DNA of 64,000 nucleotides, taken from NCBI GenBank assembly GCA_037439785.1, contig JBBIVJ010000013.1, positions 40,241-104,240 on the forward strand, read 5' to 3'. How positions within the stretch are numbered: position 1 is the first letter of the stretch; each line of letters begins with the position of its first letter. The position numbers and the translations under genes were made by a program. The notes below the pieces were generated by a model. The model did no database searches, was not told the DNA's origin, and saw only the letters and a program-made list of their open reading frames with translations. Shown one piece after another: positions 55,808-64,000 of the stretch. The DNA is from DSVZ01 sp037439785 (GTDB lineage Bacteria > Verrucomicrobiota > Verrucomicrobiia > Limisphaerales > J093).

Positions 55808-57565
55808 CTAGGCCCGCAGGCGGGAGCGTTTGGCGGCGAGGGCGTGGCGCAGTTCGGGCAAGGGGAGGGTGTTGATGACGTCGGCGGCGGTCAGGCCGCC
55901 CTTGCGGGCCACGCCCGCGCCCAGGCGCAGGAAGCCGGTGTGTTCGAAGCGGTGGGCGTCGGGGTTGATGACGCACTTGACGCCCTTGCTCCGCGCGTAG
56001 GGCCAGTGCCGCCAGTCCAGGTCGAAGCGGTACGGGTTGCAGTTCAGTTCGATCCAGGTGCCGGTGGCGGCGCAGGCGTCCACCACCGCGGGGAGATTCA
56101 CCGGGGCCGGCTCGCGGCGCAGGAGCAACCGGCCGGTGGGATGGCCGAGCAGGTGGACGTGCGGGTTTTCGGCGGCGCGGATCAGGCGCCGGGTGTTTTC
56201 GGCCTCGGAACTGGCGGGGACGTGGAGGCTGGCCACCACCACGTCCAGTTCGGCCAACAGGTCGTCAGGTAGGTCCAGGCCCTCCCGCAAGATGTCCACC
56301 TCGGTGCCGGTGAGCAGGTGGAAGGAGCCGCCGGCGTCAGCCAGGCGGGCGTTGACCTCGCGCACGGCCCGGATTTGGCGCCGCAGTCGGGCGGGGTCCA
56401 GGCCGTTGGCCTGGAAGGAGGCGCGAGAGTGGTCGGTGATGGCCCAGTATTGCAGGCCCAGCTCCTCGGCATGGCGGGCGATGTCGGCGAGGCTGTTCCG
56501 GCCGTCGCTCCAGTCCGAGTGGTTGTGCAGGGAGCCCTTGAGGTCGGTCCACTCGATGAGCCGGGGGAGGGGGCCGGCCTCGGCGGCGGCGATTTCGCCC
56601 AGGTCTTCGCGCAGCTCGGGGGGGATGTAGGCCAGACCGAGCCGGGCGTAGAGTTCCGCCTCGTCCGCGCAGGGGACGCGCAGGGTGGGGTCACGGGTCT
56701 CCTCGGTCGAGCGGAACAGGCCGTATTCGTTGAGGCGGAGGCCGCGGGCGATGGCGCGCTGGCGCAGGACGATGTTGTGGGCCTTGCTGCCGGTGAAGTA
56801 GGCCAGGGCAAAGGGGAATTCGGCGTCGCTGACCGCGCGCAGGTCGGCCTGCAGGCCGCCGGTCAGGACCACGCTGGCCTTGGTGCCGCCGCGGGCCAGG
56901 ACGCGTTCGACGCCGGGCTGGCGGGCGAAAAAGTCCAGCACCGGCTCGGGCGCGCGCATGGAGACCACGAAGTCCACGTCGCCGATGGTTTCGCGCCACC
57001 GGCGGAGGCTGCCGGCCAGGCTGCAACGGGTCACGGCCGGGTGGGCGCGCAACGCCTCGAGGATCGGCTCGGCCGCCGCGAGCGCGTCGCTGAGCAGGTG
57101 CCGCTCGGCGTACTGGCGGCGGTGGGCGATGCCCTCGAGGAGTTTGGCCTGGGTCTTTTCGCCGAAGCCCTCGAGCGCCGCCACCTGGCCCGCGCGGCCG
57201 GCAGCTTCAAGCTGGTCCACCGAGTCCACGCCCAGGCGGTCGTACAGGAGCTTGATGCGCTTGGGTCCCAGGCCCGGGATTTGGAGCAGCTCGACCAGGC
57301 CGGGGGGGATCGAGGCTTTCAACTCCTCGTAGTAGGGCAGCCGGCCGGTGGTGACCAGGGTGGTGATCTTTTCCTGGAGCGCCTCACCAATGCCCTTGAG
57401 GGTGCCGAGACGTTTTTCGGCGACGAGTTTTTCCAGCGGCTCGGCGAGGCCTTCCAGGATGCGGGCGGCGTTGGCATAGGCGCGGCACTTGAACGGGTTT
57501 TCGCCCTTGAGTTCGAGCAAGACGCCGATCTCCGCCAGCACGGCGGCCACCTGGTCTTTGTCCAT
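55808..57565 (-). CDS. polX: DNA polymerase X with C-terminal PHP exonuclease domain
   Basis: A 585-residue repair polymerase. The N-terminal 8-kDa and helix-hairpin-helix region (ENPFKCRAYANAARIL; IPGLGPKRIKLLY; GFGEKTQAKLLEGI) leads to the nucleotidyltransferase domain with GDVDFVV metal ligands. The C-terminal PHP domain has HNHSDWSDG, ITDHS, GHPTGR and NPDAHR. The ATG at 57565 is supported by the family start MDKDQVAAVL. Upstream frame is not conserved. Confidence 0.93.
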   Translation of the reverse strand: MDKDQVAAVLAEIGVLLELKGENPFKCRAYANAARILEGLAEPLEKLVAEKRLGTLKGIGEALQEKITTLVTTGRLPYYEELKASIPPGLVELLQIPGLGPKRIKLLYDRLGVDSVDQLEAAGRAGQVAALEGFGEKTQAKLLEGIAHRRQYAERHLLSDALAAAEPILEALRAHPAVTRCSLAGSLRRWRETIGDVDFVVSMRAPEPVLDFFARQPGVERVLARGGTKASVVLTGGLQADLRAVSDAEFPFALAYFTGSKAHNIVLRQRAIARGLRLNEYGLFRSTEETRDPTLRVPCADEAELYARLGLAYIPPELREDLGEIAAAEAGPLPRLIEWTDLKGSLHNHSDWSDGRNSLADIARHAEELGLQYWAITDHSRASFQANGLDPARLRRQIRAVREVNARLADAGGSFHLLTGTEVDILREGLDLPDDLLAELDVVVASLHVPASSEAENTRRLIRAAENPHVHLLGHPTGRLLLRREPAPVNLPAVVDACAATGTWIELNCNPYRFDLDWRHWPYARSKGVKCVINPDAHRFEHTGFLRLGAGVARKGGLTAADVINTLPLPELRHALAAKRSRLRA

Positions 57566-57710
57566 GCCGGCAGCATAACGTCCCGGCCGGGAGCGGCAAT
57601 CCGGCGCCGGGTCCCGACCAGGTCGGCCGGTATCTTCACTGTGTAGGGCCGCGCTGCGGCGCGGCCGCCGAGGGGCACGCACGACCCCGACGCAGCGGCG
57701 CCCTACCGAG

Positions 57711-57866
57711 GGTGCATCTCCGTTTCTGGCCGTGGCCGCGTAGGCCGGAGCGCCGACTTCCGTTCTGCCATATCGCGAGTTTCCCAACCCGTGGTCCCTC
57801 CGCGTTCCCTCACCACGCCGACGGGGAAGTCGGCGATCCCGCAGTTGGGGAAACCGGCGCTACCAC
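57711..57866 (-). repeat. Dispersed intergenic repeat, copy 2
   Basis: Read on the minus strand it starts GGTAGCGCCGGTTTCCCC and runs through GCCGACTTCCCCGTCGGC, GGGTTGGGAAACTCGCGATA, GAAGTCGGCGCTCC and CACGGCCAGAAACGG to GATGC, the same order as copies 1 and 3. It fills most of the 320-bp gap between polX and the GH43-like gene. The rest of that gap holds nothing recognisable. Confidence 0.75.
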
Positions 57867-57884
57867 CCTGCGAGTGAGCGGCAT

Positions 57885-58973
57885 TCAGGGTGGCTCGGGC
57901 GGCAACGGCCGGCTGGTGAGCAGGCCGATGCCCCGTCCCCGCTCGCCCACCGCACAGTAGAACAGGTAGAAGGTGTCGGTCTCCGGCCGGTACACCAGCG
58001 CGACCTTGTGCGCGTACTGCCGGTCCAGACTGCTCGGATGGCCGCCGGCTTTGTACAGGGGCTCGGGGTGCGCCTGCCAGTGCACCAGGTCCCGCGAAAA
58101 TGCCGCCATGATGTGCGCCCCGCCCCGGCCCACCCCGAAGTAGAGCATCGTCCAGTGGTCGCCGTCGCGGAACACCTTGGGGTCGGACGCAAACTCCGCA
58201 TCGTATCCGCCGGGCCGGTTGCGCACGATCGGATTGGCCGGGTACCGCATCCAGTTCAGCAGGTCGGTCGAGAAGGCCAGGCCGGTCTGCTCCCGGCTGC
58301 CGCGGGCGGCGTTGTAGAAGTTGAAGAACCGGCCGCGATGCTCGACCAGCCAGGGCTGGTAGATGCAGTCCCGCTCCCAGTCCCCGCAGTCGGGGTCGTG
58401 CACCGAGAGGATCGGCGCCTCCTTCGCCCGCCACCAGCTCAGGCCGTCCTCGCTGCTAGCCACCCCCTCGTAGCCGGGCCGCAACTCGTAGCCACCCTGG
58501 CGCGGATAGGCGCCGTACAGGGTCCAGAAGCGGCCCGCGTGGCGCTTGAGCACGCGCGGCGCTTTCAGGTCGTACGACTCGAACAGGTACGCCCCGATCA
58601 CGCAGCCGCCATGGTCGAATTCGCCCGGCGGACCGAAGCCCATCGCCAGCCGCGGGCGGGTCCAGTCCACGAGGTTCGTGCTCTCGGCCACGAACGAGTT
58701 GTAGCCCAGCCCGTTGAAGGCGATGAAGCTCATGAACCACCGGTCCGGCTGGCCGGGCAGCTGGTACACGCAGGGCACGTCCGGATTCGCGAAGTTCTCG
58801 TGGCCCGGGATGCGCGGCTGCGCGGGGATGACGTGCTCCGGCCAGTAATGCCAGCCGCGAAACGGCGCCGCCCAGCGCTCCAGCGTCTCGGCCTCGACCG
58901 GCTCGGCGGCAAAGCTCGCCGCTGCCGATGCGCCCAGAACCCACACCCCCAGCAGGTGACCGAGTCGCTTCAT
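57885..58973 (-). CDS. Exported glycosidase-like protein, GH43/GH32-type five-bladed propeller
   Basis: A 362-residue exported protein with a signal peptide (cleavage near SFAAEP). The repeated pattern of short beta-blades (NFANPDVPCVY, GGCVIGAYLFES, FWTLYGAYP, WERDCIYQPWL, FASDPKVFRDGDHWTMLYFG and FYLFYCAVG) is that of GH43/GH32/GH62/GH130 propellers. Acidic residues at blade starts (Asp in NPDVP, Asp in ASDPK) could be catalytic. The substrate is unknown. Its start overlaps the stop of the decayed cyclase gene (ATGA). Confidence 0.75.
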   Translation of the reverse strand: MKRLGHLLGVWVLGASAAASFAAEPVEAETLERWAAPFRGWHYWPEHVIPAQPRIPGHENFANPDVPCVYQLPGQPDRWFMSFIAFNGLGYNSFVAESTNLVDWTRPRLAMGFGPPGEFDHGGCVIGAYLFESYDLKAPRVLKRHAGRFWTLYGAYPRQGGYELRPGYEGVASSEDGLSWWRAKEAPILSVHDPDCGDWERDCIYQPWLVEHRGRFFNFYNAARGSREQTGLAFSTDLLNWMRYPANPIVRNRPGGYDAEFASDPKVFRDGDHWTMLYFGVGRGGAHIMAAFSRDLVHWQAHPEPLYKAGGHPSSLDRQYAHKVALVYRPETDTFYLFYCAVGERGRGIGLLTSRPLPPEPP

Positions 58974-59608
58974 CGGAGCCCTCCACGTCCTCTGGGGCGG
59001 TAAAACACGTGGCGGTCGGCGAAGCCCGGCAACTCGTGTTCACCCACCGGTTCCGCCACCACGTGCCGACCCGGCTCCCGGCAGGCAGGTTCGCTGAGCA
59101 GGCACGCCCGGCCGTCGTCGGCTTCGATCACTTTCCGGTACCGGCGGAACCAGCCGCCAAGGAGCACCGCCAGCTCCTCGGCGGGTAGGGACTGGTTCAG
59201 GCGGTTCGAGCCGACGATGTCGCCCACCAGCAACCACGCCCGGCTGGGCAACAAGTCCACGCTCGTCGCCTCGGTCAGTTCCGTGGGCGGTGTCGCCGAG
59301 GCCGGGACGCCGGCTGGCGAAAGACCAGCTCGAACGGTCCCACCCCGATGCGGTCGCCGTCCGCCAGGCGCATCGGCCGGCTGAACCGGCGGCCGTAGAG
59401 GGCGGTGCCGTTGCCGCTGCCTTGGTCCACCCGCCAGTATTCCCCTGCGCCCTTGGGCGTGGAGGATGGCGAGGCGGCGCGAGACGCGATGGTCCGCCAG
59501 CGGCTGGTCGTTCTGTGGCGACCGGTCCACGGCACAGTTGCCCCGCAAGGGTACGCGGGCGCCATCGGCGGTCTCCAGCCAGGGCGGGGGCGGGGGTGGG
59601 TCGTTCAT
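58970..59608 (-). pseudogene. FHA domain - class III nucleotide cyclase gene, frameshifted and internally deleted
   Basis: In one frame the start reads as an FHA domain (AVDRSPQNDQPL, HRVSRRLAILHAQG). The domain continues in another frame (AGEYWRVDQGSGNGTALYGR and LADGDRIGVGPFELVFRQP), then returns to the first frame (TELTEATSVDLLPSRAWLLV). Two opposite single-base shifts, near 59460 and near 59310, explain this. The cyclase domain begins (GDIVGSNRLNQSLPAEELAV) but jumps from KVIEADDGR straight to a typical cyclase end (LLSEPAC, EPVGEHELPGFADRHVFYRP), lacking the catalytic middle. It may be a remnant, or a degenerate short form. Errors in the assembly could explain the shifts but not the deletion. 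Confidence 0.65.
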
Positions 59609-59626
59609 GCTGGGCGGGGGTGCGGT

Positions 59627-61735
59627 TCAGGGGCCGGCGCGCAGGCGGTACAAGGCTTCGCCCACCGCCCGGCTGACCGCCACGGTTTCGGCATAGGGCG
59701 TGTCCGCCACGTCCACGAAGCCAATCTGGTAGTTTTCCTCGTCGTACACGCGGCCGGTGGTGGGCTCGTCCTGGTATTGGAACCAGTGCGTGCCCACGCA
59801 CTGCGGGTGCCGCAGCGCCCCCTCGACGTAGCTGCGGTAGGCGGCGGCGCGCTCGGCCTGGTTCGCCACCGGCACCAGACCGGTGTGGAACAGCCCGCGG
59901 TCCAGCGCGCCGAAATGAAATTCGCCGATGATCAACGGCACGTCCGCGCCGTCGGGGTTGCGGAAGGCGGCGATGCTGCGCTCGTAGCGGTTGTAGCTGA
60001 CCACGTCGCAATACTTCGCCGCGGCGGCCGCGGCCCGGGCATTCACCCAGGCAAACCGGCAGCCCAGGTAAAGCTGCCGGGGCGCCACCTCGCGCAACAC
60101 CTCGCGCACGGTGCGGAAGTAGGTCTCGGCCGTCCGTGTGTAGAAGGCCCGCAGGTCCTCGCCCGCCCGGTTCGGGTCCGGGCGGCTCGTGCTCGCCTGC
60201 AAGGCCTCCCAGGAGGCGTGCGCCGTGCCCCAGGCGGCGTTGAGCCGGGCGATGTCGTCGTACTTCGCGCGCAGGTCGTCCAGGAAGGCCCGTTTGGCCG
60301 CCTGTTCCGGCGGTGAGGTCAGTGCCGCCAGCGCCAGGGAGAACTCGTCGCCCCACGACAGCTCGTTGTCCGAGAAATACCCCAGGCACCACGGATCGCC
60401 AGCGCTCTGGCCCACCTTGGCCGCCGCCGAGCGCCGCAGCGCCGCGGCAAAAGAGGGGTCGAACACGTCCGGAAACTTGCCCCAGTAACCCTCGCTGCCC
60501 TCGATCAGCTTCGCCCCGTCGGAGCTGATGGCGTCGGTGTATGGCGTGCGCCGCAGGCGGGTGACGCTCGCGTCCGACCAGTTGCCGATGGTGTTCAGGC
60601 CCCAGGCACGCAGGCGCAGGTGGATGACCGGCGGGTAAACGCTCTTCCAGTCCGGACCGTACTTGCGCCGGAGGTTGGCCCCGGCGAAGGAAAAGCACCG
60701 CGGCGATCGGCCGGCATAATGGCCCTTGAGCGCGTAGGCCGCGGGGAGGAGGAACTCGGCGAACTCGGGCTGCCGCCACGGCGGGTCCTCGAACCACGCC
60801 TCGCGCTCCTCGATGGGCGTGGCATCGAGCATCCGCACGCAGGTGATGCCGTGCGACCAGAACAGCCGGCCCTCCGGGTCCACCAGCCACCAACGCCCGG
60901 CGTGTTTCTGCACGCGGAAAAAGCCGGTGGCCTCGAGCTGCGGACCCGCCGCCCAGCCGCCGAAACGATTCCACCCGGCCGCGCGGGTGAAGGCCTCCTC
61001 CGCCGCCGGCAGCTCGGCCGCCTCCTGCTCCCGTCGCGCGGCCAGCTCCGCCGCGCTCGAGGTCTTGCCCGGCCAGGTCTTGTGCCGGTACTGGCCGAAG
61101 GTGTCCACCAGGGGGAAATACGGGTCCGCGTCGCGGGTCCAGGCGGTGGGCGGGGTGTAGGTGCCCGCGGCGCGCAAGTCGAGCAGCTCGAAGACGTGGT
61201 CTTCACCGGGCCGGTTCAGGAAGACCACAAACTGGTTCAGCCGCGCCGGGTCCACCGTATCTTCGCCGCCGGCCTTCACGGGGTAACCGCGCAGGCCGAA
61301 GAGCCGCCCGCCCAGGCGGTCGTCGCTGGTGCGTTTGAGGTCCACCCGAATCGTGCCCGTCGCGCCCGGTGCGAGCCGCGTGCTGCCGGTGCGGCAATTC
61401 TTCACGCCGTCGGCACCGGGGTTGTCCACCCGCAGGTGCAGCGTGAGGGGCCGCGGGCCGGCGTTGCGGGCGCGCAGTTCGACCGCCGCATACGCGGAAA
61501 GGTCCAGCGCGCCCCCCGGCACGGGCAGGGTGACTCCCGGCCAGGGCGCGCGGTGACCGGTCTCCACGCGCAACGCCCCCGCCCCGGCCGCCGGCGTCAC
61601 GCGGGCGTCCTGGAGGGTCAGCCGGCCGGCGTCGAAGGGCGCGGCGAAGTCGAAGATCACCCGCTCGGCCGCGGCGGTCCGGGCGCAGCCGGCGACGAGG
61701 CCAACCACCAGCCAGAGGACAGGGGGAGACTTCAT
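59627..61735 (-). CDS. Exported glycoside hydrolase, GH50/GH42-like (agarase or beta-galactosidase type)
   Basis: A 702-residue protein with a lipoprotein-type signal (lipobox LVAGC near residue 17). The N-terminal 200 residues form a beta-sandwich. The TIM barrel starts near residue 285 (RWWLVDPEGRLFWSHGITCV). The likely acid/base is Glu458 in YFSDNELSWGDE and the nucleophile Glu605 in LIIGEFHFGALDRG, as in GH50 agarases and related GH-A enzymes. Neighbouring genes suggest polysaccharide breakdown. The substrate is unknown. Confidence 0.8.
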   Translation of the reverse strand: MKSPPVLWLVVGLVAGCARTAAAERVIFDFAAPFDAGRLTLQDARVTPAAGAGALRVETGHRAPWPGVTLPVPGGALDLSAYAAVELRARNAGPRPLTLHLRVDNPGADGVKNCRTGSTRLAPGATGTIRVDLKRTSDDRLGGRLFGLRGYPVKAGGEDTVDPARLNQFVVFLNRPGEDHVFELLDLRAAGTYTPPTAWTRDADPYFPLVDTFGQYRHKTWPGKTSSAAELAARREQEAAELPAAEEAFTRAAGWNRFGGWAAGPQLEATGFFRVQKHAGRWWLVDPEGRLFWSHGITCVRMLDATPIEEREAWFEDPPWRQPEFAEFLLPAAYALKGHYAGRSPRCFSFAGANLRRKYGPDWKSVYPPVIHLRLRAWGLNTIGNWSDASVTRLRRTPYTDAISSDGAKLIEGSEGYWGKFPDVFDPSFAAALRRSAAAKVGQSAGDPWCLGYFSDNELSWGDEFSLALAALTSPPEQAAKRAFLDDLRAKYDDIARLNAAWGTAHASWEALQASTSRPDPNRAGEDLRAFYTRTAETYFRTVREVLREVAPRQLYLGCRFAWVNARAAAAAAKYCDVVSYNRYERSIAAFRNPDGADVPLIIGEFHFGALDRGLFHTGLVPVANQAERAAAYRSYVEGALRHPQCVGTHWFQYQDEPTTGRVYDEENYQIGFVDVADTPYAETVAVSRAVGEALYRLRAGP

Positions 61736-61766
61736 GCGGCGGTTCTCTCAGACCGCCGCCCGCCCG

Positions 61767-61793
61767 GCAAGCCGGCACGAGGTGCCAGCTTGC
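61767..61793. repeat. Isolated perfect hairpin
   Basis: GCAAGC-C-GGCAC-GAG-GTGCC-A-GCTTGC is a 27-base hairpin with one mismatch, in the intergenic space just upstream of the GH50-like gene. It may be an operator for that gene or part of a mobile repeat. Confidence 0.45.
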
Positions 61794-61827
61794 CGCGCGG
61801 GGTACCTCAGTTTGTTCCACGGGTGGG

Positions 61828-61945
61828 AGCGCCGAATTCCCCTTCGGCGGGGCGGGGGGACGCGGAGGTCGCGGGTTGGTAAATCCGCCATTCGGCAAAC
61901 CGGAAGTCGGCGCTCCGGCCAACGCGGCCAAGGCAGGAAACCGAG
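61828..61945 (+). repeat. Dispersed intergenic repeat, copy 3
   Basis: It starts GGAGCGCCGAATTCCCC and passes through TTCGGCGGGGCG, CGCGGGTTGGTAAATC, GGAAGTCGGCGCTCCGGCC and AAGGCAGGAAACC. The first hairpin is GCCGAA/TTCGGC, again complementary although different from copies 1 and 2. It ends 11 bp before the 3' end of the PEP-CTERM gene. Confidence 0.75.
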
Positions 61946-61956
61946 GCGCGCCCCTT

Positions 61957-62514
61957 TTACGTGGAGCGCCGGCAAGGCTGCTGGCGCCGCCGCGGAGCCA
62001 GCGCCAGCAGCGCTGCCCCGCCCAGCGCCAGCAACGCCCCCGTCGCCGGTTCCGGCACCAGGCAGAAGCTCTGGAGGCCGACCGGATCGTTCGGAGTGCC
62101 GGGCGGCATGACCGTTCGCATGGGCACAATGTTCGAGACGCCGTATTTGCCCCCGGCCGAGACAGCTTCCTCAAAGGTGGGGCCGGCATCCGCCTCCCAT
62201 GCACGTAGCTGCAAGTATGCGAGCGTTTCTGACGAGGTTCCTGGAATGGTCAATACATAACTCGCGAAGTAGCCAGCCGCCCTGCCCGTTCGAAACGGCC
62301 GCGCCGCACCCAAAGGACTCAGACTGTCAACCGTGAATCCCACGTAGGCTTGAACCAAGTATGCAGCACCTTCCAACCGGCTTGTACAGTCCGTATCAAA
62401 AATGGGGGCGTCGAGGTTCGCCACCGGAACAAAGTTTGAAACTGAAATCTGGCCTTGAGCCCACACTTTCGCGACCAAGGCCAAGCTCAGGAATTTAATA
62501 CCACCGGCTTTCAT
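61957..62514 (-). CDS. PEP-CTERM sorting domain protein
   Basis: A 185-residue exported protein from ATG 62514, preceded by GGAGG six bases upstream. It has an N-terminal signal peptide (GGIKFLSLALVAKVWAQ). The C-terminus carries VPEPATGALLALGGAALLA followed by a basic RRRQ tail, the PEP-CTERM signal recognised by exosortase in groups that make extracellular polysaccharide. The middle part is a short beta-rich domain of no known family. An ATG at 62553 overlaps the upstream stop and is a second possible start. Confidence 0.8.
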   Translation of the reverse strand: MKAGGIKFLSLALVAKVWAQGQISVSNFVPVANLDAPIFDTDCTSRLEGAAYLVQAYVGFTVDSLSPLGAARPFRTGRAAGYFASYVLTIPGTSSETLAYLQLRAWEADAGPTFEEAVSAGGKYGVSNIVPMRTVMPPGTPNDPVGLQSFCLVPEPATGALLALGGAALLALAPRRRQQPCRRST

Positions 62515-62549
62515 GAGGTGCCTCCAAAGTACGGACGTTTGGCTTTGAT

Positions 62550-64000
62550 TCATGGGTTGTTCACCCTTGGCTGTGTGATCCATGCGCCCCACCGATTACT
62601 GATTGGGGCGGGATCCGCGTATTCCTGAATGGTCCAGAACGAGTCATCAGTCGGGTCCATGCTGGTGGCCGAATAGTCACCCCAGCGTTCTCCGCCGGTC
62701 CAGGCGCCACGGCCGGCCTGGACCAAGCCGAGGCGAGTCATCCAAGTCCCGTTGGCCTTGCGGCCCCGGAAGAACGCGCCGATGTACTCGGTGGCCCGGG
62801 ACCCGGAAAAGCCCGCGACCAGGTCGCCGGCCGCATTCACGTTCAGCGAGGGGTAGTGGTACCAATAGGGGTTGCTGGCGGCGGGGTCGTAAATCCGGCC
62901 GTGGGCCGCGTAGGTCAATCCGCCGCTGCCCACCTGGAGCTTGAACCACTGGATGGCGGAGCGGTCGGCAGTGAAACCGTCGTAGTCACCATCCGTACTG
63001 TCCAAGCCCACGTGGTGGCACGTCCAAAGGTACCCATTTCGGATCACCGCGGTCATCAGGAGACTTCCCAAGTTTCCGAGTTCCAAAGCTGTTCCATCTT
63101 TGTGTGGCGCCAGCAGGACGCTGTTGGTCCCCGTCTTCTGTGGGATGTCGTAGTAGTCGCGGTACGAGCCGGCTATAGCCTGCCAGCCGCCCACCCACTC
63201 GGGATTGGCGCCGTTCCACTGCAGCCGGCGGAAGTAAATCTGACCGCCCAAGTTGCCGCTGGCCGGCCCTTTGGCCACAAACCAGGCATACCCCCCGACC
63301 GGGGAGGCATCAAAATTGTACGCCGGTTGAATGCACCATGTGTCCAGTTCCTGCGGCGTGATGACCAAAGGAGGCGGCGGTTGATAGCTCGGGTTGGTGT
63401 ACACGTCAGGCTTCTTGAACGCCAAGATGCGATACCCAGCCGGGGCATTCGAGGCCTTGATTTGCGTGGACAGGTAAATGCCATTGGCGTCTATGCCGAG
63501 AGTCGGGAAGTCCGGTCCCTCGTTCTGGCTCAAGGAGAATGTGTTCGTGTACGGCGGAAGCAGCCAGTTGGCCGCGTCCAGACTGGCGCTGCTGCTCAAA
63601 CTGACTTTGACCACGACGGTATCCCCATCGGAGTACATGGCCGAGACCACCCACCGCTGGCTGTCGTGGGCATACCAGACGCGCGGGTCCATTGCACTCG
63701 GAACGCCCAAGAAGCTGCTGAGCAACTGCTCGCTTATGTGGGTCCCCTTGGTCCGGTCGAACACGGCAATTTTACCATTCGTAGTTGTGGTCAGAAAATG
63801 ATTCGGTCCGATGGCCCCCATCGTGTCTGGTACGGCTCTGCCGTCGTCTCCGTCCAGTCCCGCAAAGCTTTTCTCCGTGTAAAACGGCGCCTGGGTCAGG
63901 GTGCCGGAGATGGTCCCACAGGGGTAGTACGGGTAACCGGGGCAGGTGGTGGGGGTTGTGACGTCGTGCTTTTCCACCTGGTTGAGCACCAGCGTGGCGT
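62550..64000 (-). CDS. Large exported-type protein of unknown function (5' end beyond the window)
   Basis: The frame is open to the right edge, so the start is missing. About 483 codons are visible. The sequence has many beta-blade-like repeats with WYAHDSQRWVVSAMYS, GPDFPTLGIDANGIYL, YWYHYPSLNVNAAGDLVAGF and RWGDYSATSMDPTDDSFWTI. This pattern resembles propeller-like proteins found in Verrucomicrobiota and other groups, without a defined function. Its stop overlaps the longer possible start of the PEP-CTERM gene, so the two may form an operon. Confidence 0.6.
   Translation of the reverse strand, partial: ATLVLNQVEKHDVTTPTTCPGYPYYPCGTISGTLTQAPFYTEKSFAGLDGDDGRAVPDTMGAIGPNHFLTTTTNGKIAVFDRTKGTHISEQLLSSFLGVPSAMDPRVWYAHDSQRWVVSAMYSDGDTVVVKVSLSSSASLDAANWLLPPYTNTFSLSQNEGPDFPTLGIDANGIYLSTQIKASNAPAGYRILAFKKPDVYTNPSYQPPPPLVITPQELDTWCIQPAYNFDASPVGGYAWFVAKGPASGNLGGQIYFRRLQWNGANPEWVGGWQAIAGSYRDYYDIPQKTGTNSVLLAPHKDGTALELGNLGSLLMTAVIRNGYLWTCHHVGLDSTDGDYDGFTADRSAIQWFKLQVGSGGLTYAAHGRIYDPAASNPYWYHYPSLNVNAAGDLVAGFSGSRATEYIGAFFRGRKANGTWMTRLGLVQAGRGAWTGGERWGDYSATSMDPTDDSFWTIQEYADPAPISNRWGAWITQPRVNNP

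Overview
The window looks like part of a Verrucomicrobiota chromosome, most likely from the Limisphaerales/Pedosphaera side (inference). The grounds are high GC, a CRTAC1-type FG-GAP/ASPIC protein, a giant CotH/lamin-tail secreted protein, a PEP-CTERM protein, secreted proteins with a C-terminal 'synthetic Ig-like' tail, and an otherwise ordinary Gram-negative gene set. No rRNA, CRISPR array, prophage or complete insertion sequence was seen.

Layout. 1-3.8 kb: the end of a metal ABC transporter operon, a radical SAM protein and a PocR/AraC regulator. 4-9.3 kb: two secreted proteins on the minus strand (a CRTAC1 protein and a two-repeat exported protein). 9.4-16.1 kb: an assimilatory sulfate reduction operon (siroheme sulfite reductase, cysH, cysD, cysN). 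It is interrupted twice, by a small four-helix-bundle (S23/IVP) gene flanked by G-rich inverted repeats between cysH and cysD, and by a vanadium-haloperoxidase-type PAP2 enzyme between cysD and cysN. 16.2-17.8 kb: small minus-strand genes around a well-formed integron attC site, with no integrase gene. 17.8-18.8 kb: non-coding, ending in a dispersed intergenic repeat. 18.9-24.1 kb: tail-specific protease, an AEC transporter, a probable structured RNA or leader with a terminator, and bifunctional NAD(P)HX repair.

24.2-37.6 kb is the transcription/translation core: tRNA-Thr, tuf, tRNA-Trp, tRNA-Ser, secE, nusG, rplK, rplA, rplJ, rplL, rpoB, rpoC, then tRNA-Arg on the other strand. 37.6-47.3 kb: a coiled-coil zinc-ribbon protein, a Deg/HtrA protease, the 2161-residue CotH/lamin-tail protein and a small CII-like regulator. 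47.7-57.6 kb: housekeeping genes, namely prfB with its programmed +1 frameshift, trpC, a small Cys-rich membrane protein with an HD hydrolase, trpG/pabA, a DCC protein, thiE, a PfkB kinase, gatC-gatA, an HPr and polX. 57.9-64 kb: a minus-strand run of exported carbohydrate-active proteins (GH43-like and GH50/GH42-like) separated by a decayed FHA/nucleotide-cyclase gene, then a PEP-CTERM protein and a large exported protein cut by the window edge.

The most notable features are the attC cassette remnant without integrase, the G-rich-repeat-flanked S23 insertion that appears to have rewritten the end of cysH, the haloperoxidase inside cysD-cysN, a dispersed repeat family whose first hairpin shows compensatory changes between copies, and an unassigned promoter-to-terminator RNA in front of the NAD(P)HX repair gene.
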